DNA of 64,000 nt from G016234445 sp964438865 (GCA_964438865.1 CAYTMI010000001.1:372001-436000); one strand, 5' to 3'. Positions 49,801-58,054 are shown, numbered from the stretch's first letter. Notes: generated by a model not told the origin, from the letters alone. Translations and numbers: made by a program.

Positions 49801-51123
49801 CTACTCGAGGGGGAGTTCCCAGAGCCGCACCGGTTCGTCGAGCCCGCGCAGGTCGTGAAGCCCCGTATCCCGGAACGGGTAGCCTTTGCCGGCGACGAGT
49901 TGGCGGACGACGTCGGCCACAAGGATCTGGCCGCCGGTGGCCTCGTTCGCAATCCGCGCCGCGGCGATGACGCTCCAGCCAAAGAGGTCATCGTCCTCGG
50001 CAATGGGCTCGCCCGCGTTGATGCCGGCGCGGACCCGCAGAGGCTCGCCGGCAATGCCGTGGGCAAACTGGCGCTGGATGGAGATGGCGCACTCGATAGC
50101 CTGCTGTGCCGACGTGAAGCTGGTGAGGAAGCCGTCGCCCATCGTTTTCACTTCCAGTCCGCCGTAGGCACCAAGGGCTTCCCGCGTGATCCGTTCGTGT
50201 TCGCGCAGGACTTCGCGGCCTCTGGCATCTCCCAGCCGCGACATCATCGCTGCGTGGCCCTCGAGGTCGGTGAAGAGGATCGTACGGAACCCGCCCGACC
50301 GCTCGCGCGGGGGAGGTTCCATGCCCATGAACTCAGCGACGAGCCGCGCAGCCGTCTCGGCGCCGCTGAACGGGAGGTTCACCCCGTTCGCCACGACCAG
50401 CCGCGCATTCGGGATGCTGGCCGCGAGACCGCTGGTGCTGTCGAAGGGGGCGAGACGGTCATTGTCTGGTTGGAGGATGAGGACAGGGCACCGCACCCGG
50501 GGAAGCGCTTCGGTCGCGTCGAATGAGGTCACGAGCCGGGTTGCGCGCTTCCACATTTCGGGCTCGACGCAACGGCGCAGGTAGGCTGCCGCGGCTACCG
50601 CCTCAGGCCCGAAGTTCGCCATCACCTTGGTCACGGTCTCGGTGTACATGGGCCAGTCAACGTCGATCAACGACTCGACGGCGCTGATCCGTTCGTGCAG
50701 CGGGTGGGTGGGGCCAGTGGCCCATGTGCCGTAGAGGATGAGCCGGCGAACTCGCTCCGGGTGGTCCGCGGCGAGCGCCACCGCCAGCGGGCCGGCGGCG
50801 TCACGCGCGAAAATCGCGAACTGGTCGAGTGCAAGCCGATCAGCAATCGCCAGGACGTCCTTACAGAGCCGCTCAGCGTTGAGTTCTCCCACGTCTCGTT
50901 GCGAGGCGCCGCTCCCGCGGAAGTCGAAGCGGACGAGGCGGAACATGGAAGCGAGCCGCTGGTGCCACGCGCGGATCGCGGGGATGGACTCCTCTATCCC
51001 GACGTGGCTGAAGAAGGGCACTTCCATGGACAGGAGGGGCGGACCCGTGCCTGCCGCGGAAAACGCGAGTTGGGTCCCGTCGTCGGCGGTGACATACCCA
51101 AGCTCCGCGTTCGCGGCCGTCAT
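49801..51123 (-). CDS. alpha/beta-hydrolase-fold and class III adenylate cyclase fusion
   Basis: 440-residue cytoplasmic protein. Residues 10-260 have the alpha/beta hydrolase fold (FRLVRFDFRGSGAS), but the nucleophile elbow reads FARDAAG: Ser is replaced by Asp108, so it is probably a binding or sensory domain. Residues 280-440 are a class III cyclase with both metal Asp sites present (LFTDLEGH and KTMGDGFL) and RAGINAGEP. Product is likely cAMP, inferred. ATG 51123 overlaps a 37-residue remnant by ATGA. This domain pair is known from mycobacteria and relatives. Confidence 0.82.
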   Translation of the reverse strand: MTAANAELGYVTADDGTQLAFSAAGTGPPLLSMEVPFFSHVGIEESIPAIRAWHQRLASMFRLVRFDFRGSGASQRDVGELNAERLCKDVLAIADRLALDQFAIFARDAAGPLAVALAADHPERVRRLILYGTWATGPTHPLHERISAVESLIDVDWPMYTETVTKVMANFGPEAVAAAAYLRRCVEPEMWKRATRLVTSFDATEALPRVRCPVLILQPDNDRLAPFDSTSGLAASIPNARLVVANGVNLPFSGAETAARLVAEFMGMEPPPRERSGGFRTILFTDLEGHAAMMSRLGDARGREVLREHERITREALGAYGGLEVKTMGDGFLTSFTSAQQAIECAISIQRQFAHGIAGEPLRVRAGINAGEPIAEDDDLFGWSVIAAARIANEATGGQILVADVVRQLVAGKGYPFRDTGLHDLRGLDEPVRLWELPLE

Positions 51124-51233
51124 TGCCGCCACCGCACCGCATAGACGCGCACGGCCTCGCCGACGCCCTTCGTCTCCTGTTCGGCGATGCTCTCGCCGTC
51201 GCTAGCGGTGCAGTACCGGATCTGTGGCTCCAT
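51120..51233 (-). pseudogene. 37-residue scar of a second hydrolase/cyclase gene
   Basis: ATG 51233 opens MEPQIRYCTASDGES, the usual first residues of hydrolase/cyclase fusions. It runs straight into EQETKGVGEAVRVYAVRW, the usual last residues of a class III cyclase domain. Everything between is missing, as if an internal deletion of more than 1 kb joined head and tail in frame. Its TGA overlaps the ATG of the intact cyclase gene, so it could still act as a leader peptide. Confidence 0.6.
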
Positions 51234-51291
51234 CCGGGGATTATGCGTGGTCGGCCCCGGGATGGCCATGGAAGGACGGCACGGCCGCTCG

Positions 51292-52320
51292 CTACCGCCG
51301 CGATTGGCAGTCGATGCAGATGGGGTTGTCGGCGATCTGCGCTTCGTCCGTGTAGCAGTACAGCGGGAGGTCGCGGCGGCAACGAGCGCAGTGGAGCGTC
51401 GGAGTACCGGCTGGCACGAACATCGGGCCGAAGCGGCGCGGCAGGCCAAGGATTTCGGTGGCCTCGTCGCAGTCGGCGACGGGGCGTCCGACTGACTTCG
51501 CGAGGGCGACGGCTTCGGCGACGAGTTCCGCGTTCGCTGGCTGCCGCGGCCCCGCGTAGTCCTCCAACCCGACACGAAGGTGGCCACCGCGTTCGAGAGC
51601 CAGCCGTGCGAGGCCGCTGGCGATGACGTCGCCGCCGAGCAGGGCCACCGACCACGGGAGGCCCGTGCCGTCGAGCATCGAGAGGTAGGCTTCGAGCGCC
51701 GGGAGGGTCGGCGGCAGCCCAAAGTTGGCGCGCTCACCGCCGAAGTAGAGCTTCACGAGCGAGCCGGGCGGCAGGTGCCGCTGCCGGTGGTAGGCCAGTG
51801 CGACCCGCAGGAAACCCGGTTCGAAGATGGAGATGCTCGGCCCAAGGGCGAGGTCTCGGCACGTCGCGAACATGTGGCGGGCGTCGGCGAAGGTGTTGAG
51901 GTAGGTGCCGCTCCCGGCCGGGATCCCCTCTGCGTCGCCCGGCCCGACGTTGACGGAACCTGGGTCGACCAGCCCGATGCGGAGCACCCCAGCCTCTGCC
52001 AGGGCCGGGATATGGGCGTAGCGCTCGGCGATGGTTGTGTGCGGACCGCCGCTCGCCATCGTCGGGTACAGCAGCGCGTCGGGCCGTTCGCGGAGGATCG
52101 CCCGCCAGGCCTCGATGTAGGGCCTGGGGTCATGGACGCCGCTGGCGCCGCCGACCACGGGCTCGTCGTTGTGGTTGTGGACGACTGCCGCCCCGGCTTC
52201 GAGGCAGCGGAGACCGTCGGCGGCGATCTCCGCGGGCGTCCGCGGGACGTTCGGGTTCGCGCGCTTCGGGGTGGCGCCGTTGAGCGCGGCTTCGATGATG
52301 ACCGGGGGTGGCTGAGTCAT
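51292..52320 (-). CDS. BKACE (beta-keto acid cleavage) enzyme with C-terminal zinc ribbon
   Basis: 342-residue TIM-barrel enzyme of the BKACE/DUF849 family, which uses acetyl-CoA to split 3-keto acids; Kce of lysine fermentation is the prototype. Family features are PVIIEAALNGATPK at the start with the conserved Glu, AAVVHNHNDEP carrying the zinc-binding His pair, and LRVGLEDYAGP. After residue 305 comes an extra module with Cys311/314 and Cys335/338, like a rubredoxin-type knuckle. ATG 52320. No kdd/kal lysine genes are nearby, so the substrate is open. Confidence 0.85.
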   Translation of the reverse strand: MTQPPPVIIEAALNGATPKRANPNVPRTPAEIAADGLRCLEAGAAVVHNHNDEPVVGGASGVHDPRPYIEAWRAILRERPDALLYPTMASGGPHTTIAERYAHIPALAEAGVLRIGLVDPGSVNVGPGDAEGIPAGSGTYLNTFADARHMFATCRDLALGPSISIFEPGFLRVALAYHRQRHLPPGSLVKLYFGGERANFGLPPTLPALEAYLSMLDGTGLPWSVALLGGDVIASGLARLALERGGHLRVGLEDYAGPRQPANAELVAEAVALAKSVGRPVADCDEATEILGLPRRFGPMFVPAGTPTLHCARCRRDLPLYCYTDEAQIADNPICIDCQSRR

Positions 52321-52365
52321 GGGCGGAAGCCTACCACCGCCGCCCGCCCGCTCGCACGCCTCTGG

Positions 52366-53046
52366 TTACTGCTTGATGTCGACGACGATGCGCGTCGGGT
52401 TCGTCAGCGTCGTCACCTTGAAGTTCTGCTTCGCCTTGAGCCCGAGGGCCATGGTCACCACGCCCTCGAAGTCGCAGGTGCCCTTCGCCTGGAGGATGGT
52501 GTTGCCGGGACCCTTGATGTCGTTCGAGTCGATCGTGAGCTTGCCGCTCTCGTCGTGGGCGGCGGCGGCCGTGAACCGCACCTGGAGGATCGCAGTCCCC
52601 TGGAGGGCGACGGTCTGGCCCGAACCGCAAGCGACGGCCTGATTGACGTATTCGATCGTCGCTGCGGGACGGTTCGTGCCCTTGAATTCGAACACGATGC
52701 GTTCCCAGCCGCCCTGTTCCGGGTGAACGCCGATCCGGATGTCGTCGAGGATGATCGGGCCGGCGGCGCCCTCGGGGGCTGCCTTCACGGTCCAGGGCGT
52801 TGTCTGCCCGGCGCCCAGGGGATCGATGGTGCCATCGGCCGGGACCGTCGCTGACTTTGCGGCGGTCGCCGTGGCGGGCGGCTTCGTGGCCGTCGCCGCC
52901 GGGGACGTGGACGTCTTCTCGGCCTGGGTAGGGGTGGCCGTCGCTGCGGTCGTGGGGGAGGCGCCGGCATCATCGTCGTCGTCGCCACAGGCGGCGAATG
53001 CGAGCGCGGCGATGATCGCGCCGAGGAGGAAGAACCTGGTGAACAT
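52366..53046 (-). CDS. lipoprotein with AMIN-like C-terminal domain
   Basis: 226-residue exported protein. Lipobox ALAFAACG near residue 20, an acidic DDDDD patch, then a low-complexity Ala/Thr/Pro linker to about residue 75. The rest is a beta-rich domain resembling AMIN-like lipoprotein domains: GWERIVFEFKGTNRPAATIEYV, LQVRFTAAAAHDE and NPTRIVVDIKQ at the end. Function unknown; possibly wall-associated. ATG 53046. Similar linkers occur in the neighbouring lipoprotein. Confidence 0.72.
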   Translation of the reverse strand: MFTRFFLLGAIIAALAFAACGDDDDDAGASPTTAATATPTQAEKTSTSPAATATKPPATATAAKSATVPADGTIDPLGAGQTTPWTVKAAPEGAAGPIILDDIRIGVHPEQGGWERIVFEFKGTNRPAATIEYVNQAVACGSGQTVALQGTAILQVRFTAAAAHDESGKLTIDSNDIKGPGNTILQAKGTCDFEGVVTMALGLKAKQNFKVTTLTNPTRIVVDIKQ

Positions 53047-53200
53047 GTGTGGCCCCTTCGTGGTCCCGCCGTGTTTCGGCCCCGGGCCGGGCAGGCGGGG
53101 GAATAAGTTGCCCGGCCCGGGGTTCACTCCAGCAATTGCCCGCGTGGCCGGAAAAGTGCCGGGAACCCGGCCTGCCAGCGGCAAGAAACCGGTAAGAACC

Positions 53201-53977
53201 TCAGTGGGTGCCGGTCGCCCATGCCACGTAGGTTACGCCATCGAAGCCGCCGCCTCGCACCTGGGCGTCCATTTCCTTCTGGTTCAGGTAGCTGCCGACG
53301 ACGATGACGACAGGCCGCCACTCGCCCCCGGGCTGCTTCGAAAGCCAGACGCTCACCGCGCGCCTTACTGGCTGGCCTGCCGAAAGCTGCAGGCGACTCA
53401 GTTCGACCCGGTGGCAATCGCGGCAGCCGGCGTCGGAGGCGTCCGCGATCGAGACAACGCGGAGCAGGCCGCTGCCGTAACCGTCGGAGCGCTGGGGCTG
53501 TTCCTCGACGCGCGTCTGCAGCAGGAACTTCTGGAAGTCGTCCCGCGAATAGACGGCCGTGCCCCCGCGCCGCACGCCCGCGGAGTAGCCCGTGACCTGC
53601 TCGCCCGCGGCCTTCCCGGTGCAGAGGCTGGGGGGGAGGCCCGGTGTGGCCACGGTTGTCGCGGGGCAGGCGACCGTGCGCTCCACGGCGTAGGTCGCGA
53701 ACTGGTCGAAGCTGAGCGTCACGAGGAGTTCTTCAACCCGGGCCGCCGCCGTGCAGATGCCCTTGTCGTCGAATGGGCAGGCGGGGGCGGCCGCGGTTGG
53801 GCTGGCCGATGCCTTCGTTGCGATGGCCGCGGGCGCGGTCGGGAGGCTGCCGCCGCCGTCTGGGAGGGAAGCCGTCGCCGTGGCGCCCCCATCGCCCGGG
53901 GCATCGCCGCCACCGCAGGCCGCACCGGCGAACGCGAGCGCCAGCCCGGCGACGACGAGGCGAATTGCGTGGCTCAT
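53201..53977 (-). CDS. hypothetical cysteine-containing lipoprotein
   Basis: 258-residue exported protein with lipobox FAGAACG near residue 21 and an Ala/Thr/Ser linker to residue 65. The mature domain has several cysteines (ACPFDDKGICTAAAR, VACPATT, PSLCTGK, DAGCRDCHRVELS) and a C-terminal VVIVVGSYLNQKEMDAQVRG. The CRDCH arrangement resembles a haem c site CxxCH: Cys-Arg-Asp-Cys-His is a perfect CxxCH motif. One haem is possible but not proven. ATG 53977 overlaps the CoA-binding gene stop by 4 bp. Confidence 0.65.
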   Translation of the reverse strand: MSHAIRLVVAGLALAFAGAACGGGDAPGDGGATATASLPDGGGSLPTAPAAIATKASASPTAAAPACPFDDKGICTAAARVEELLVTLSFDQFATYAVERTVACPATTVATPGLPPSLCTGKAAGEQVTGYSAGVRRGGTAVYSRDDFQKFLLQTRVEEQPQRSDGYGSGLLRVVSIADASDAGCRDCHRVELSRLQLSAGQPVRRAVSVWLSKQPGGEWRPVVIVVGSYLNQKEMDAQVRGGGFDGVTYVAWATGTH

Positions 53978-54378
53978 GCGGGGGCGTGGTGGCGGTGTTC
54001 CACCATCGTGCAGCGGTCCTGGGTGGCGACAATGCCGGCGGCGCGGGCCTTCGCCAGCCCCTCGTCGTTGCGGATGCCCTGCTGGAGCCAGATCGCGCCA
54101 ACCCCGGCGGCGATGGCGTCGTCGATGACCGAATCCGTCTGTCCCGAGCGCACGAAGACATCGACCAGGTCGATGTGCTCGGGGATGTCGACCAACCGTT
54201 TGTAGGCCTTCTCGCCGAGCACTTCCTCGGCCGGTTCCTGGAAGGGCACGGGGATGACGCGATAGCCGGCGCGTTGAAGATAGACGGCGATCCGGTAGGC
54301 GGTGCGGAAGGTGCGGTTGTCGAGCCCGACGACGGCGATCGTCTTTGCCTTCAGCAGCGCTTCGAGTGCGTCGTCCAT
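53974..54378 (-). CDS. CoA-binding domain protein (YccU-like)
   Basis: 134-residue Rossmann-fold protein of the CoA-binding YccU type. It shows KTIAVVGLDNRTFRTAYRIAVYLQRAGYRVIPV, the cofactor-binding half, then GAIWLQQGIRNDEGLAKARAAGI and TQDRCTMVEH at the C-terminus, all typical. ATG 54378 follows GGAGGGAAGC. It is translationally coupled to the cysteine-rich lipoprotein. Confidence 0.87.
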   Translation of the reverse strand: MDDALEALLKAKTIAVVGLDNRTFRTAYRIAVYLQRAGYRVIPVPFQEPAEEVLGEKAYKRLVDIPEHIDLVDVFVRSGQTDSVIDDAIAAGVGAIWLQQGIRNDEGLAKARAAGIVATQDRCTMVEHRHHAPA

Positions 54379-54474
54379 GCTTCCCTCCGGGGTGGCAATG
54401 TCCACCGTATCAACTCTCGACCGGAGACAGAACCCTCGATGCTCTCGGGCGCGGCCAAACTCTCGGAATCGGAC

Positions 54475-55173
54475 TCAGCGGAGACGGAGAGTCATGACGG
54501 AGTGATCGGAGACTCCCTCCACCCTCGGTACGTGGGAGTAGTGGCAATCCTCTACGCGGTCCCGGAGTTCACCACCGACGAAGAAGTGGTCGACGCGGAA
54601 CCCGTTCCCTGCCGTGCTGAACCAGCTGTACTCTCTGGCCGCTTCGCCGTTGACGTGGCGCCACGCGTCGAACAGGCCAACCGTCTCCAGCTCTGTCATG
54701 GAAGCTGCGTGGAAGAAAGTCCTACCGGCCTCGTCAACGTGGTGCTTCCCGGTGTTGAAGTCCCCACATGCAACGGTCCTGGCGCGGGGGGCTTCTCCGG
54801 CCTTCTGCACGAGAAAGTCGAACACCCGTTTCTTCTCATCGCGCTGAGGGAAGTACATGCCGTAGAGGACGTAGCCCCCGAACTTGGCCTCCACGACGCG
54901 CCCTGCATGTTCGGCGAGTTCGGGAAAGGCGCGACCGCTGAAGTCCTCCCGCGCCGCGACAAGCACCGTGTTCACCGCGCGTGGAACGTCCGGTGCGAAT
55001 TGTGCTCCATACCCCCGAGCCGACAGCGCCGTCCGGATGGCAAGGCCGCCCGGGTTATTCCGAAACTCCGTAAGAACGAGGACGTCGGCTTGGAGCGCCG
55101 CCAGGGTGTCGAGGATCCGGGGAGTCCGGGTTCCTCCTCCGTGCCGGATGTTCCATGTGACGAACGTGTTCAG
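54475..55173 (-). CDS. endonuclease/exonuclease/phosphatase-fold protein, apparent CTG start
   Basis: 232-residue EEP-fold hydrolase (exonuclease III-like). Motifs: FVTWNIRHGGG at the start, LVLTEFRNN with the metal Glu, YGMYFP, CGDFNTG, VDHFFVGG and SDHSVM at the end. From the first GTG (54975) the protein would lack the first third of the fold, including the TWNIR strand. In frame, coding runs back to CTG at 55173, where CTGA overlaps the stop of the upstream gene exactly as ATGA overlaps do elsewhere. No ATG, GTG or TTG exists near. Length is then normal for a compact EEP protein. Confidence 0.8.
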   Translation of the reverse strand: MNTFVTWNIRHGGGTRTPRILDTLAALQADVLVLTEFRNNPGGLAIRTALSARGYGAQFAPDVPRAVNTVLVAAREDFSGRAFPELAEHAGRVVEAKFGGYVLYGMYFPQRDEKKRVFDFLVQKAGEAPRARTVACGDFNTGKHHVDEAGRTFFHAASMTELETVGLFDAWRHVNGEAAREYSWFSTAGNGFRVDHFFVGGELRDRVEDCHYSHVPRVEGVSDHSVMTLRLR

Positions 55174-55880
55174 CCCGCATTCCCCCTTCGATTCCGCTTC
55201 TTGCGAGGCGACGTTGGAGCCGCCGCGGGTTCGCCCGTCTCCGTGTCGATCTCCACGAGTTCCCAGCCCTCGGGCAGCGTCACCGTCGTCCCGGCGATGG
55301 CGGCGATGGCGTGGCCGACGGCGAGCGTGCGGTCCATGCCGTCGGACTGGCCCGAAGGCGGCACCGGCACATTCGCCATCAGCAGCCGCTTGCCGCTCTT
55401 CTTCACCAGGATCAAGGCGAACTGGCGCATGGAGTCGGTTTCGCCGCGCCAGCGGTCCGGCTCGTCGCCCTCGATCGTCACCTCCAGGTGGTCGATGCGG
55501 TCGAAAGGGACCAGTTCCTTCGTGCCGATGCCCATGCCGAGGTAGCCCTGCTGCCAGGTGGCCGACCCTTTGCGTGCATCCACGATCACCTCGGCGCCGA
55601 CGATCGAACCGATAAGGCTCATCACGGCAAGCGGGATGGCGAAGAGGCAGAAGAGGAGCATGGCCACGAGCACCCAGAACGGGATCGCGCCCCCCTGCAT
55701 CGCCATCAAGGTCCCGGCCGCCCCCGCCAGCGCAAGGGCGATGACCGGCAGGATGATGGTGCTGCGCGCCCCGCGAATCTCCACCTTGTCCGGGGAGATG
55801 ACGGCCATCGACCGGTGGAGAAAGATCTCCTTGCGGCCGTCGCGCCGTTCGACCACCACATGCGCCGGGAGACGGTCCAT
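55170..55880 (-). CDS. hypothetical PH-like membrane protein
   Basis: 236-residue protein with a strand-rich N-terminus (HVVVERRDGRKEIFLHRSMAV), two close hydrophobic helices at about residues 43-92, and a cytoplasmic beta-rich domain (VDARKGSATWQQGYLGMG, VPFDRIDHLEVTIEGD, MRQFALILVKKSGKRLLMANV) that looks like a PH-type fold. The tail is Lys/Arg-rich. No known function. ATG 55880. Its stop overlaps the CTG of the EEP gene. Confidence 0.65.
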   Translation of the reverse strand: MDRLPAHVVVERRDGRKEIFLHRSMAVISPDKVEIRGARSTIILPVIALALAGAAGTLMAMQGGAIPFWVLVAMLLFCLFAIPLAVMSLIGSIVGAEVIVDARKGSATWQQGYLGMGIGTKELVPFDRIDHLEVTIEGDEPDRWRGETDSMRQFALILVKKSGKRLLMANVPVPPSGQSDGMDRTLAVGHAIAAIAGTTVTLPEGWELVEIDTETGEPAAAPTSPRKKRNRRGNAG

Positions 55881-56033
55881 ATGAGGACAGGCTAGAACGG
55901 GAGGAGCCGGGTGGCGAGTCCCGCCGCCCGCCGGGGATCGGGGACCGGCAGCGCCGGCCTCAATCCGTCGCCCGACTACCAGGGAGGGCCGGGCTCCGCG
56001 CCGCCCCCGGACGTGGGAAAGCGCTGGCCCTGA

Positions 56034-56047
56034 TAGGGAAAACCCTA
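56034..56047. promoter_or_regulatory. TAGGG-AAAA-CCCTA inverted repeat upstream of the histidine kinase
   Basis: Perfect 5 bp arms with a four-A centre, 104 bp before the kinase GTG, in a gap that otherwise holds no gene. It may be a response-regulator site. Confidence 0.35.
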
Positions 56048-56104
56048 CATTTCTGCGGGACTCCCCTTGAAAGCGGCTTGCGGTACGGTAATATGGCGAT
56101 TAGT

Positions 56105-56127
56105 GAGCGCTTGCCGGGCAAGCGCTC
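56105..56127. promoter_or_regulatory. 23 bp near-perfect palindrome in kinase leader
   Basis: Arms GAGCGCTTGCC and GGCAAGCGCTC (11 bp each) around a single G, 23 bp before the GTG at 56151. It could be a dimeric regulator site or, in the mRNA, an attenuating hairpin close to the ribosome site. Confidence 0.55.
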
Positions 56128-56150
56128 GAAATGGAGCCGAGGACAGCCCT

Positions 56151-57845
56151 GTGACAGAACCCACCCCCGGCGGGATCTGTCGGCCACGCGCCTGGGGAGC
56201 GCGCGCGGCCGACGGGCGCCCCGCGCCTCTCCCGTCGAAGCCTGCCGTTACCCCCCCCCCCCTTATGTCGCTTTCAGCCGCCCTGGGGCAGGCTGTGACT
56301 TCACCCGGCGAGGCACAAAGTAGAATGGACGCGCGGCTCGGGGCACTCTTGAACATCGCCGGCGACGCGATCGTCACGGCGGACGCCGGAGGTTTGATCC
56401 TCTCGTTCAACGAAGGGGCCGAACAGACGTTCGGCTACGAGCCGGACGAGGTCATCGGCCGCTCGCTCGAGATGCTGATGCCATCCCGGTTCAGGGCGAC
56501 CCACGCCACGCAGGTTCACGAATTCGGGGAATCCGGCGAACGCTCGCGATTCATGGGCCGGCGCGGCGAAATCATCGGTCTCCACAAGGATGGGCGTGAA
56601 TTCCCGGCCGAAGCGAGCATCACGAAGCTGCCGGACAACGGCGACACGATCTTCGCGGTCATCCTTCGCGACATCACCCTGAGGAAGGAGGCGGAGAGCG
56701 CCCTCCAGGCGAATCGCGCCAAAAACGAGTTCCTTTCGCGGATGAGCCACGAACTCCGCACACCCTTGAACGTCATCCTGGGCTTCGGGCAGATCCTCCA
56801 GATGGACCCGCTGAACCCGGATCAGGCGGAGGCGGTGGAGTACATCCTGAACGCCGGCCGCCACCTGCTGGAACTCATCGACGAGGTCCTGGACCTCTCC
56901 CGGATCGAGGCTGACCGGCTGGCGATTTCCCTGGAACCGCTCCTGCTTGGCCACGTGCTCAGTGAGGCGGTCAGCCTTCTCCGGCCGCTCGCGGACAGCA
57001 GCAGCGTCACGATCGAATTCCACCCGGAACACTGCAACGAGGCGTACGTGCGGGCGGATCGCCAGCGCTTGAAACAGGTGGTGCTCAACCTTCTTTCGAA
57101 CGCGATCAAGTACAACCGCGAGGGTGGGCGCGTGACAGTGGCCTGCGCCCCCGGCGAAGAGATGCGGCGCCGGGTCACCGTCGCCGACACGGGCCTCGGT
57201 ATTAGGGCCGACCGGATGGGGCAACTCTTCACGCCATTCGAACGCCTGGGGGCGGAGGCCACCTCAATCGAAGGTACCGGCCTCGGGCTGGCGCTGTCGC
57301 AGCGCTTGGTCCACGCGATGGGCGGGGAGATCGGCGCCGAGAGCGAGGCCGGCGTGGGCACCACCTTCTGGCTGGAGCTGCCGGCTGCGAGCCGCATCGA
57401 TGCAGTCATCGAAGACCCCGCCGATAGCGCTGCCCACCGCCCCCCCGAGGTGGAGCGCGGGCCTCGGGTCGTGCTCTACATCGAAGACAACCTGGCCAAC
57501 TACCACGTCGTCGAGTGGTTGTTGAAGCGCCAGCCGAACACGCAGCTGCTTTCCGCCATGCAGGGAAGGATCGGGATCCAGCTCGCCCACGACCACCGGC
57601 CAGACGTCATCCTCCTGGACCTCCACCTGCCCGACATCAGCGGCGAACGCGTGCTGGCCGAACTGCGCGCCGACCCCGTGACCCGGAACATCCCGGTCGT
57701 CGTGGCGAGCGCCGATGCGACCGCCGGGACAGCGTCGCGGATGATCGCGGCCGGAGCGTACTGGTACCTCTCCAAGCCAATCAACGTGGCCGAACTCCTG
57801 ACGGTGCTCGACCGCGCGCTCGCGGACGACGACGCCGGCAACTGA
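56151..57845 (+). CDS. PAS hybrid histidine kinase with receiver domain
   Basis: 564-residue soluble sensor kinase. Domains in order: Pro-rich leader (1-38), PAS (65-180, FNEGAEQTFGYEPDEVIGRS), HisKA with phospho-acceptor His200 in MSHELRTPLN, HATPase (NLLSNAIKYN, VADTGLGI, GTGLGLALS), and a C-terminal receiver with VVLYIEDN, LLDLHLPD and YLSKPIN. No membrane helix, so the signal is internal, e.g. redox or gas through PAS. GTG 56151 (VTEPTPGG) is the earliest good start; ATG 56265 lies right after a 12-C tract. Confidence 0.85.
   Translation: MTEPTPGGICRPRAWGARAADGRPAPLPSKPAVTPPPLMSLSAALGQAVTSPGEAQSRMDARLGALLNIAGDAIVTADAGGLILSFNEGAEQTFGYEPDEVIGRSLEMLMPSRFRATHATQVHEFGESGERSRFMGRRGEIIGLHKDGREFPAEASITKLPDNGDTIFAVILRDITLRKEAESALQANRAKNEFLSRMSHELRTPLNVILGFGQILQMDPLNPDQAEAVEYILNAGRHLLELIDEVLDLSRIEADRLAISLEPLLLGHVLSEAVSLLRPLADSSSVTIEFHPEHCNEAYVRADRQRLKQVVLNLLSNAIKYNREGGRVTVACAPGEEMRRRVTVADTGLGIRADRMGQLFTPFERLGAEATSIEGTGLGLALSQRLVHAMGGEIGAESEAGVGTTFWLELPAASRIDAVIEDPADSAAHRPPEVERGPRVVLYIEDNLANYHVVEWLLKRQPNTQLLSAMQGRIGIQLAHDHRPDVILLDLHLPDISGERVLAELRADPVTRNIPVVVASADATAGTASRMIAAGAYWYLSKPINVAELLTVLDRALADDDAGN
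56251..56262 (+). repeat. poly-C tract of 12 in the kinase 5' end
   Basis: Twelve consecutive C bases, in frame within the Pro leader and two bases before ATG 56265. Such tracts slip during replication, so the GTG-started form could switch on and off. Length is also prone to sequencing error. Confidence 0.8.
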
Positions 57846-57903
57846 AGGGCGGGGGGAACGATCCACGGTCGTCCCCGGTGGCGATTCCCAGAACGCCCTC
57901 CAC

Positions 57904-58042
57904 AGTAGCCCGAGCGCCAAGAGGGCAGGCTCCGGCGGCAGAGGATGCTATGGCCGGTCAGGCGCCCACAGTGGGGCGCGGCGACTTCGCCCGGCTGTTC
58001 CCCGGCGGGCCGATCAGTAGCCCGAGTGCCAGCGAGGGCAGG
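57904..58042. repeat. two diverged ~27 bp direct repeats
   Basis: AGTAGCCCGAGCGCCAAGAG at 57904 and AGTAGCCCGAGTGCCAGCGA at 58016 each continue GGCAGG. On the minus strand both read ALGLL-like peptides, so they may be ends of decayed membrane genes. The rest of 57846-58054 shows no gene. Confidence 0.45.
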
Positions 58043-58054
58043 GGTGCCGAAAGC

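Noticed and set aside
53773..55545. 590-codon plus-strand frame
   Set aside because: Runs antisense through three well-supported minus-strand genes; Arg/Pro-rich shadow.
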